Assembly: GCF_019973615.1 (NCBI RefSeq)
Contig: NZ_AP024238.1
Coordinates: 4,051,989 to 4,115,988 of the forward strand
Direction: 5' to 3'
DNA length: 64,000 nucleotides
Source of the DNA: Rhodoferax lithotrophicus
GTDB lineage: Bacteria > Pseudomonadota > Gammaproteobacteria > Burkholderiales > Burkholderiaceae_C
Below the pieces are notes generated by a model. It saw only the letters and a list, made by a program, of their open reading frames with translations, did not search any database and was not told where the DNA came from. The position numbers were made by a program, and so were the translations under genes. Each line of letters starts with the position of its first letter. Position 1 is the first letter of the stretch. This document shows, in pieces, positions 10,001 through 14,880 of the stretch.

Positions 10001-10361
10001 GCAACAGCCTTTTCGAGATGACCCAACGCCAGACGTGAATTTGGAACTGCGGCCCAATGAAGACGGAGACGACTACACGCTCGTCTTGGTAGTAGACGAC
10101 AAACAGGGACGGCGTGGGGACAAGACTTACATCGAAGCTGAAAAGTCAAACAACAAGCGCATTCCAGATGCCAAGGTGCAAGGCGAACACATCACCGCAT
10201 GGGGGGTGACTGACTACATGGAAGCGTTGGTCGACTTGGCCACATCCATGGAAATTTCTATGGAGCTGTGCGCCAAGCGTTTTGGCACTTTGAGCTTGCC
10301 CGAAAGCACCAACGGCTGGCGCTTTCATCCGGCGCTGGGGTTTACGAAAGACAAAACCTGA
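6999..10361 (+). CDS. cas3: Type I-F Cas2-Cas3 fusion nuclease-helicase
   Basis: A 1120-residue fusion diagnostic of type I-F. Residues 1 to about 90 are the Cas2-like domain (MNILLISQCNKRALTETRRILDQFAERR). An HD nuclease follows, with LLHDLGKASQAF (H123-D124). The SF2 helicase has Walker A ASTGCGKT at about 444-451 and the DEAD-type motif LVLDEPDD at about 597-604. The conserved late helicase motif QLAGRVRRHR is present near residue 875. The protein degrades DNA recognised by the Csy complex and also assists Cas1 in adaptation. An apparent internal duplication, DDATWLARL then DDATWLGRL, lies near residues 164-187 between HD and helicase. It ends 436 bp before csy1; that gap is not empty and carries the crRNA-like regulatory locus described separately. 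Confidence 0.97.
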   Translation: MNILLISQCNKRALTETRRILDQFAERRGERTWQTPITQAGLDTLRQLLKKTARKNTAVACHWIRGQDHSELLWIVGDASQFNSQGAVPTNMTRRNILRQGDENDWHTGQDIHLLSALAALLHDLGKASQAFQMRLLGQLQERNQYRHEWVSLRLFEAFVGDDDDATWLARLANPSEVDDATWLGRLQRDGLDQSVQAPFAHLVRAPLAQAIAWLVVTHHRLPVAPEKDTEPGSKTYLGKKVDWVTAHALKDVLHLMDAGWNELNRGGDAKQMALYWHFPHGLPVTTDLWRKRAARLAGRLLALCQSPDKGQWLNNPYVMHVSRLCLMLADHHYSSLVVDDKGKPAAGRVTGQKNYPLYANTQGPAGQLNQTLDEHLLGVAQHSSEVSHALPRFELNLPRLARHKALKKRAQDARFRWQDKAFEVAQAMRERSQRQGAFIVNMASTGCGKTLANARIMYALADPEQGMRCAFAMGLRTLTLQTGRAFGELLGLGDAELAIRVGGSASRALFEHYEREAEQSGSASRQTLLEEGSHVVFDGNTEEHPLLQRIMHDPAARALLAAPLLVCTIDHLTPATESQRGGRQIAPMLRLMSGDLVLDEPDDFDIADLPALTRLVHWAGLLGSRVLLSSATLPPALVQGLFEAYRNGRQHYQRNRGDRPSAMAQAAEICCAWVDEFDVQQANCADGASFVNEHGNFAKRRALRLGKAEVRRRAVLVPLDLRGKASALLPTGFAQEAIRHAVGLHHKHHQPDPQSGKCVSFGLIRMANIGPLVDVALELYRLPWPEGVRVHLCAYHSQFPLLIRSAIEHQLDQTLNRRQPDAVFTLPDIRQRLDENPEPDHLFIVLGSPVTEVGRDHDYDWAVVEPSSMRSLIQLAGRVRRHREGECSTPNIRVFDTNLRHFSSPNQPAFCKPGFETDQFPLQPHSLGQLMAPDEVAVIDARPRIVAREKLQPRSRLVDLEHARMQATMWPAPPNSLALNAASWWQLAPADALLTAVLPQQQPFRDDPTPDVNLELRPNEDGDDYTLVLVVDDKQGRRGDKTYIEAEKSNNKRIPDAKVQGEHITAWGVTDYMEALVDLATSMEISMELCAKRFGTLSLPESTNGWRFHPALGFTKDKT

Positions 10362-10367
10362 AAAGGA

Positions 10368-10390
10368 GAGGCCGACACAAGGTCGGCCTC
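10368..10390 (-). terminator. Hairpin terminator of the leftward crRNA-like transcript (possibly also of cas3)
   Basis: GAGGCCGAC, a 5-nt loop and GTCGGCCTC form a perfect 9-bp stem. On the minus strand it is followed by TCTCCTTTTC, a T-rich tail, so it would end leftward transcription just past the second pseudo-repeat. On the plus strand it lies 7 nt after the cas3 stop but has no T-tract, so rightward termination would be weaker. Confidence 0.6.
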
Positions 10391-10469
10391 GCTGCCTTTG
10401 CGGCAGTGGATAGTGATATCCGCACCCTCTAATGAGGTCATTTTCTGAGCTGTCTTTGCGACAGTGGCA
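10384..10469 (-). ncRNA. crRNA-like regulatory RNA: degenerate two-repeat mini-array
   Basis: Read on the minus strand, 10469-10442 aligns to the 28-nt array repeat at 22 of 28 positions. The 8-nt handle CTCAGAAA is intact. In the Cas6f stem the pair C9-G17 has become T-A, so the stem reads CTGTC/GACAG and pairing is kept by compensatory change. A 30-nt pseudo-spacer follows (10441-10412, starting ATGACCTCATTAGAGGG), then a second pseudo-repeat whose hairpin CTGCC-GCAAA-GGCAG is conserved (17 of 20 positions) but whose handle region is lost (2 of 8) and merges into the terminator stem. Cas6f cleavage at both hairpins would yield a normal-looking crRNA with a slightly short spacer. The arrangement matches the family of CreA/CreR crRNA-like RNAs that direct Cascade to a chromosomal promoter. 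Both loops carry the same A-for-T change (GCAAA), which argues for common origin. No clear promoter for it was resolved. Confidence 0.8.
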
Positions 10470-10496
10470 GAAGTTTAGCTGGTTGATTTGACAAGG

Positions 10497-10530
10497 TTTG
10501 TAAAAATATTTCCCTCAAATGATGTCATGG
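10497..10530 (-). promoter_or_regulatory. Cascade target site for the crRNA-like RNA, with CC PAM
   Basis: On the minus strand, CC (10530-10529) is followed by ATGACATCATTTGAGGG (10528-10512). The pseudo-spacer reads ATGACCTCATTAGAGGG at the same positions: 15 of 17 identical, and the two mismatches are at positions 6 and 12, which type I Cascade flips out and does not read. Complementarity stops after position 17. CC is the known type I-F PAM on the non-target strand. Seed-only pairing of this kind is expected to allow binding without Cas3 cleavage, so the site should act as an operator. A perfect -35 hexamer, TTGACA, lies at 10488-10493 and a weak promoter candidate (TTTAAC 10531, TAAAGT 10554, spacing 17) lies just right of the PAM; binding would obstruct either. 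Confidence 0.72.
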
Positions 10531-10560
10531 TTTAACTATGGTCAATTTCCTGATAAAGTT

Positions 10561-10593
10561 GGCCTCAATGATGGTTTGAACATCATTGAGGCC
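10561..10593. repeat. Perfect 13-bp inverted repeat
   Basis: GGCCTCAATGATG, a 7-nt loop (GTTTGAA) and CATCATTGAGGCC. There is no T-tract on either side, so it is not a canonical terminator. It may be a 5' stabilising hairpin on the small RNA or an operator. Its arm CATCATTGAGG resembles the Cascade target sequence CATCATTTGAGGG 30 bp away, suggesting shared ancestry by local duplication. Confidence 0.75.
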
Positions 10594-10652
10594 AGAAAGC
10601 AACGCCAAAGGCAGTCGAGCGCCGAGGCACCTACGAGCAAGGTTGTTGATCG

Positions 10653-10671
10653 AAGGAGGGTACGAATGTGA
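10653..10671 (+). promoter_or_regulatory. Near-perfect Shine-Dalgarno before an AUG-UGA start-stop ORF
   Basis: AAGGAGG at 10653-10659 is followed after 6 nt by ATG (10666-10668) and directly by TGA (10669-10671). This is the strongest ribosome site in the neighbourhood yet specifies a one-codon ORF. A second tiny frame, ATG ATT AGA AGT TGA, starts at 10683 and includes an AGA codon, which should be rare in a GC-rich betaproteobacterium. No longer frame uses the site. Confidence 0.6.
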
Positions 10672-10727
10672 CCACGCATCACATGATTAGAAGTTGAGTT
10701 CCATGCAAGCCATGCTTGTCAAATTCG

Positions 10728-10756
10728 TGTCCCTAGGCGTTGCCTGGGGACATTTT
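10728..10756 (+). terminator. Rho-independent terminator upstream of csy1
   Basis: An 11-bp stem with one G-U pair (TGTCCCTAGGC / GCCTGGGGACA, loop GTT) is followed by TTTT at 10753-10756. It would end a rightward transcript about 40 bp before the csy1 start, insulating csy1 from the small RNA unit and from cas3 read-through. A weaker stem, GCGAC/GTCGC at 10761-10776, follows. The csy operon therefore needs its own promoter in the last bases of the gap or depends on read-through. Confidence 0.75.
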
Positions 10757-10797
10757 ATCTGCGACTGATTCGTCGCTGTTTATTGAAATGATTCCCT

Positions 10798-12102
10798 ATG
10801 TCTACGATTTCTATCAATCGTCAGGCCGAGCTTCGTTTGCTTGTTTCAACGTTCCTGTCCGAACGCCTAGAAAGTAAACTCGAAAAACTCGATCCTGACG
10901 ACCCCAAACGCGATGAGCTGCGACAGCAATTCATCCCCGCAACTTGGCTGGAAGATGCCGCCCGGCGTGCCGCGCAAATTCAGGCGGTGACGCACTCTCT
11001 GAAACCCGTGCACCCGGATGCCAAAGGCACCAACCTCTACAGCCCACCCAGCACACTGGCTGGCATTGAGCTGGTGGGAAGCCACTGTCTTGGTGATGCC
11101 TTTGCCGGCGATGTGGTCGGCAATGCTGCGGCCCTGGATGTGTACAAATTCCTCAAGCAGATGCACGAAGGCCACAGCCTCTTGGCGCTTTCTGTGGCGG
11201 GGGATGCCGATCTGGCCGCTGCCTTGAGCGATGACCCCGCGCAGGCGCAAGCCTGGCTGCAGGCCTTTGCCACGCTCACCGAGCCGCGTGGCCGAGTCAC
11301 CTCGCACACCCTGGCCAAACAGCTCTACTGGCAAATCGGTGACGATGTGCAGGCAGCCGACAGTTATCACCTGCTCTCGCCCCTGTACGCCAGCTCATTG
11401 GCACATCGGGTTTATGAAACGCTGCAAGACGACCGTTTCAGTGAGGCCGCCAAAGCTGCCCGTGATGCCCGCAAAGCCAACACCTTCAGCGAGCGCCCGG
11501 TGCATGAATACCCACAAATGGCCGCACAGCAACTGGGTGGCACTAAGCCGCAGAACATCAGCCAGCTCAACAGTGAGCGCCGGGGCAACAACTGCTTGCT
11601 GGCCTCATTGCCACCGGTGTGGCGCTCGACGGACTTGAAGCCGCTGCTTAACACCGATTCAATGTTCCACCGCTATAGCCGCCGCCCCGAGGTGCGCCAA
11701 GCTGTTAAAGACCTGTTGGCCTTTTTGAAGACCGACCCCACGCGAAATGTGGCAACCCGCAGCAAGCGTGCAGCCTGGGTCAATCTGCTGATTGACGAGT
11801 TCTTGCAGTTCACCGCTGAGCTGCGCAGCCTGGAGCCCGGCTGGAGCCAAACACCTCAGTGCAAATTGACTGAATCCGAGTGCCGCTGGCTGGATGACGA
11901 TGGCGTGAACGTGACCGATGCCGAGTTGGATCGTGTGCGCCCCACCGATATTCCTGAGCGCATCTGCGCGGCTTTTGCCAACTGGCTCAATGCGCAGTTG
12001 CGTCCTCCGCTGCCCATGGGTGACCCTGAGTTTTTGGCTTGGCGCAATGCCATGATGGAAGAAATCAAGGCGCAAGAACGGGAGGGCACTCATGCCGAAT
12101 GA
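10798..12102 (+). CDS. csy1: Type I-F Csy complex large subunit Csy1 (Cas8f)
   Basis: This is the 434-residue large subunit of the type I-F surveillance complex, the same length as the Pseudomonas protein. It recognises the CC PAM and holds the 5' handle of the crRNA together with Csy2. Family signatures include the N-terminal ATWLEDAARRAAQIQ and the segment GTKPQNISQLNSERRGNNCLLASLPPVW, which is strongly conserved in Csy1. The start ATG follows the terminator and a short AT-containing leader (TTTATTGAAATG), and the Shine-Dalgarno is weak. The 3' end overlaps csy2 by 11 nt, so csy1 to csy4 form one operon. It shows no sign of degeneration. Confidence 0.96.
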   Translation: MSTISINRQAELRLLVSTFLSERLESKLEKLDPDDPKRDELRQQFIPATWLEDAARRAAQIQAVTHSLKPVHPDAKGTNLYSPPSTLAGIELVGSHCLGDAFAGDVVGNAAALDVYKFLKQMHEGHSLLALSVAGDADLAAALSDDPAQAQAWLQAFATLTEPRGRVTSHTLAKQLYWQIGDDVQAADSYHLLSPLYASSLAHRVYETLQDDRFSEAAKAARDARKANTFSERPVHEYPQMAAQQLGGTKPQNISQLNSERRGNNCLLASLPPVWRSTDLKPLLNTDSMFHRYSRRPEVRQAVKDLLAFLKTDPTRNVATRSKRAAWVNLLIDEFLQFTAELRSLEPGWSQTPQCKLTESECRWLDDDGVNVTDAELDRVRPTDIPERICAAFANWLNAQLRPPLPMGDPEFLAWRNAMMEEIKAQEREGTHAE

Positions 12103-13129
12103 ACCGACACCACATGCAGCTGTGCTGGTACTGCCGCGCCTGCGGGTGCAAAACGCCAACGCCATATCCAGCCCGTTGACCTGGGGCTTCCCGTCTATCA
12201 CCGCCTTCACCGGACTGATGACCGCACTGGCCCGCCGTATGGGGCCAGACGCAGGCATCCGCTTTCACAGTGTGGGTGTGGTGTGCCATGGCTTTGAGGC
12301 ACAGGTAACCCAAGGCGGCTACACACGCAGCTTTTGCCTGACGCGCAACCCCGTGTTGCAAGACGGCTCGACGGCGGCGATTGTGGAAGAAGGCCGGGTT
12401 CACCTGGACATCACACTGGTGTTTGAAGTGACGTTGAGCACAGCCTTGCTTGACGATGCCAAACGTGCCCAGTGCGCCGCCGATGTCGGCGAATGTGTTG
12501 CCGCCATGCGTATTGCTGGCGGCAGCGTGATGCCACCTTTACCCGGCGCATTGCGGCGGCCACCACGCGCCAAGCTGACGCTACTGGGTGGCGACGTGGA
12601 GGCGCAAACCAAGCAATTCAAACGACTCAGCCGCCAGTGGCTGCCGGGCTTTGCCCTGGTGTCGCGTGACGACCTGTTGCAAAACCGCTTGGAAGAGTTG
12701 CGCGCCAATGCACCCGCTGAGGCTACTCCGCCCACCTTGCTGGACGCGTGGCTAGACCTGTCACGCATCAACCACCGCGCCAGCCTCAAAGCGGTGCCAG
12801 ATGCCATCGCGGGTGAACCCACCGAAGTGGTGGAGTGGGCCACCGACCGCCGCAGTGGTTGGCTGGTGCCTATTCCGGTGGGCTATGCCGCCTTGTCAGA
12901 CTTGTACCCCCCTGGCGCAGTGGCGGGTGCACGCGACACTGCAGTGCCGTTCCGTTTTGTTGAGAGTGTGTATTCCATAGGTCAGTGGGTCAGCCCGCAC
13001 CGTCTGGCAGACATGACCCAACTCACCTGGCGGCCCGACTACGCACCCGCCAGCGGTCTGTACCGCTGCGTCAATGCATTTCAAGCACCCACAACCGATT
13101 CATACACCCCCATTTCTTTTGAAGAATGA
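12092..13129 (+). CDS. csy2: Type I-F Csy complex subunit Csy2 (Cas5f)
   Basis: A 345-residue Cas5-type RAMP protein that pairs with Csy1 at the crRNA 5' handle. The opening LVLPRLRVQNANAISSPLTWGFPSITAFTGL is the characteristic Csy2 N-terminus, and the glycine-rich RAMP fold elements follow. The C-terminal part contains YSIGQWVSPHRLADMTQLTWRP. GGGAGG lies about 6 nt before the ATG, inside csy1, consistent with coupled translation. Length is slightly above that of the Pseudomonas protein. It is intact and 17 bp from csy3. Confidence 0.95.
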   Translation: MPNEPTPHAAVLVLPRLRVQNANAISSPLTWGFPSITAFTGLMTALARRMGPDAGIRFHSVGVVCHGFEAQVTQGGYTRSFCLTRNPVLQDGSTAAIVEEGRVHLDITLVFEVTLSTALLDDAKRAQCAADVGECVAAMRIAGGSVMPPLPGALRRPPRAKLTLLGGDVEAQTKQFKRLSRQWLPGFALVSRDDLLQNRLEELRANAPAEATPPTLLDAWLDLSRINHRASLKAVPDAIAGEPTEVVEWATDRRSGWLVPIPVGYAALSDLYPPGAVAGARDTAVPFRFVESVYSIGQWVSPHRLADMTQLTWRPDYAPASGLYRCVNAFQAPTTDSYTPISFEE

Positions 13130-13146
13130 TTTCAAGGAGTTAAACC

Positions 13147-14184
13147 ATGGCTACTACCAACACACTCAAGACTGCCTCCGTCCTCGCGTTTGAACGCAAG
13201 CTCGATCCATCTGATGCCCTCTTTGCCGCAGGCACCTGGGCGCAGCGCGACACCAGTCAAACCTGGCCTGCCGTCGAGATTCGGGCCAAGTCGGTGCGCG
13301 GCACCATTTCCAACCGCCTTAAAACCAAAGACCAAGACCCGGCCAAGCTGGATGCCGCCATTGAAAACCCCAATCTGCAAACCGTTGATGTGAGCATGCT
13401 GCCAGCCGATGCTGACACGCTCAAAGTCAGTTTCACTTTGCGTGTACTCGGTGGCACCGGCACACCCTCAGCCTGCAACAGTGCCGACTACCAAGCCAAG
13501 TTGCTGGCCACCGTGCAGACCTATGCCCAAACGCCGGGTTTTAGCGAGTTGGCCCGGCGTTACGCACACAACCTGGCCAATGGCCGTTTTCTGTGGCGCA
13601 ACCGTTTGGGTGCGGAGCAAATCGAAGTGCAGGTCGCCCAGTTGGTAGACGGGCAAGCCGTGCAACGCTGGACCTTTGATGCCTTGGCCTATTCGCTACG
13701 AGACTTTGATGCGAGCTCTGCGGACTTGACGCAACTGGCCTCCTTGCTGGAACAAGGCTTGAGCGGTTCAAAGTATGTGTTGCTGCAAGTAACCGCCTTT
13801 GCGCGCGTGGGTGCAGGCCAGGAAGTCTTTCCGTCACAAGAGCTGATTCTGGACAAGGACAAGGCAGGCAAGAGCAAAACGCTTTACCCAGTGAACGGCA
13901 CCGCCGCCGTGCACTCCCAAAAAATCGGCAATGCCCTCCGCACCATTGACACCTGGTACCCCATTGAAGATGGGCTAGGCCAAGCAACCCCGATTGCGGT
14001 AGAGCCCTATGGCTCGGTCACCTCGCAAGGCAAGGCCTACCGCCAGCCCAAGGTCAAGATGGACTTTTACTCTCTGCTGGATGCCTGGGTGCTGAAAGAC
14101 CAAGTGCCCGACGTGGCGCAGCAGCACTTTGTGATGGCCAACCTGGTGCGTGGTGGTGTGTTTGGTGAATCTGGCAAGGACTGA
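13147..14184 (+). CDS. csy3: Type I-F Csy complex backbone subunit Csy3 (Cas7f)
   Basis: A 345-residue Cas7-family protein, present in about six copies per complex, that coats the spacer part of the crRNA and flips out every sixth base. Signatures are VLAFERKLDPSDALFAAGTW near the start, RGTISNRLK, the RYAHNLANGRFLWRNR segment and the C-terminal RQPKVKMDFYSLLDAWVL. A strong AAGGAG sits 6 nt before the ATG, in keeping with the need for most copies. The periodic flipping is directly relevant to the mismatches at positions 6 and 12 seen between the crRNA-like RNA and its target at 10512-10528. Confidence 0.96.
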   Translation: MATTNTLKTASVLAFERKLDPSDALFAAGTWAQRDTSQTWPAVEIRAKSVRGTISNRLKTKDQDPAKLDAAIENPNLQTVDVSMLPADADTLKVSFTLRVLGGTGTPSACNSADYQAKLLATVQTYAQTPGFSELARRYAHNLANGRFLWRNRLGAEQIEVQVAQLVDGQAVQRWTFDALAYSLRDFDASSADLTQLASLLEQGLSGSKYVLLQVTAFARVGAGQEVFPSQELILDKDKAGKSKTLYPVNGTAAVHSQKIGNALRTIDTWYPIEDGLGQATPIAVEPYGSVTSQGKAYRQPKVKMDFYSLLDAWVLKDQVPDVAQQHFVMANLVRGGVFGESGKD

Positions 14185-14188
14185 AGCC

Positions 14189-14752
14189 ATGGATCACTAT
14201 GTTGACCTGAAGTTGCTGCCCGACCCCGAAATTGCGCAGCCGCATTTGATGGGGGCCTTGTTCAGCAAACTGCACCTGACGTTGGTGGCCCAGCGTAGCG
14301 AACACATCGGCATCAGCTTTCCGGCGGTGCAAGAAGCGCCACCATGGCTGGGTGACCGTTTGCGCTTGCATGGAAGCCAAGCCGATCTGACCGCGATGAT
14401 GGCCTCCCCGTGGCTGGCAGGCATGCGTGACCATGTGCAGGCCAGCGCTGTGTTGCCCGTGCCGACCACTGCCCGCTATCGCGTGGTGAGCCGTGTGCAG
14501 GCCAAAAGCAACCCGGATCGCCTGCGCCGCCGCCAAATGCGCCGCCATGGCATCGATGCCGCTGAGGCCTTGGCGCGTGTGCCCGACACCGCCGCCGAAC
14601 GCCTGGATTTGCCTTATGTGCAACTGCGTAGCCTGAGTACCGTGCAGTCGTTCAAGCTGTTCATCCGGCATGGAGCCCTGCAAGATGCCGCAAGCCCTGG
14701 CGTGTTTGGGGCCTATGGGTTAAGCCCAACGGCGACTGTGCCCTGGTTTTGA
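14189..14752 (+). CDS. cas6f: Type I-F crRNA endonuclease Csy4 (Cas6f)
   Basis: A 187-residue Cas6f. The catalytic and active-site residues fall exactly at the positions known from Pseudomonas Csy4: H29 (SKLHL), S148 (LRSLS) and Y176 (FGAYG). The arginine-rich helix that enters the major groove of the repeat hairpin is RLRRRQMRRHG, residues 111-121. It cuts the repeat RNA after the stem CTGCC/GGCAG and stays bound to the 3' hairpin. The ATG at 14189 is chosen over an upstream in-frame start at 14150 because it gives the family N-terminus (MDHYVDLKLLPDPEI) and lies 4 nt after csy3. It ends 128 bp before the first repeat. Confidence 0.97.
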   Translation: MDHYVDLKLLPDPEIAQPHLMGALFSKLHLTLVAQRSEHIGISFPAVQEAPPWLGDRLRLHGSQADLTAMMASPWLAGMRDHVQASAVLPVPTTARYRVVSRVQAKSNPDRLRRRQMRRHGIDAAEALARVPDTAAERLDLPYVQLRSLSTVQSFKLFIRHGALQDAASPGVFGAYGLSPTATVPWF

Positions 14753-14880
14753 CCCTTTTTTCAGGCTGTAGGGAAAAGCCTTTGAAATCAATGGTTTGCT
14801 GAAACCCTTGGGAAGAAGGGTTTTTGCGAATTTTTGTCGAAAGCTGTTGAAATTCAGGAGCTTATGATGGGATGGGGATA
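14753..14880 (+). promoter_or_regulatory. CRISPR leader with exact IHF-consensus site
   Basis: This is the 128-bp A/T-rich leader between cas6f and the first repeat. AATCAATGGTTTG at 14786-14798 matches the IHF consensus WATCAANNNNTTR at every fixed position, 83 bp before the first repeat. Type I-F spacer acquisition is known to need IHF bending of the leader. The segment GAAATTCAGGAGCTTATG next to the repeat is a candidate for leader-proximal recognition by Cas1-Cas2-3. A promoter for the array should lie here, but I could not assign its hexamers with confidence. Confidence 0.7.
14802..14825 (+). terminator. Terminator-like hairpin of the csy operon inside the leader
   Basis: AAACCCTT, a 6-nt loop and AAGGGTTT form a perfect 8-bp stem that runs into TTTTT. 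It lies 50 bp after the cas6f stop and 55 bp before the first repeat, so it could stop csy mRNA before the array and leave the array to its own promoter. Confidence 0.6.

Larger units (their letters stand above)
10561..10756 (+). ncRNA. Candidate CreT-like small RNA (start-stop ORF between hairpin and terminator)
   Basis: Between the Cascade target and csy1 there is a compact unit with no conventional gene. It comprises a 13-bp hairpin (10561-10593), an AAGGAGG Shine-Dalgarno at 10653-10659, an AUG at 10666 followed at once by UGA, and a strong terminator at 10728-10756. In known CreTA pairs a small RNA with a strong ribosome site and a minimal ORF with problem codons depletes a tRNA or ribosomes, and it is silenced by Cascade guided by a crRNA-like antitoxin; the unit sits between cas genes so that loss of Cascade is toxic. 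The layout here fits, with the Cascade target immediately upstream. That the RNA is transcribed, and that it is toxic rather than purely regulatory, is inference. The exact 5' end is unknown. Confidence 0.5.

Noticed and set aside
10488..10516. Standard sigma-70 promoter using the perfect TTGACA at 10488
   Set aside because: No acceptable -10 lies 16-18 bp downstream, so a promoter cannot be asserted; the hexamer is only mentioned as a candidate.
10703..10768. 21-codon frame before csy1
   Set aside because: It runs through the terminator hairpin at 10728-10756 and has no ribosome site.
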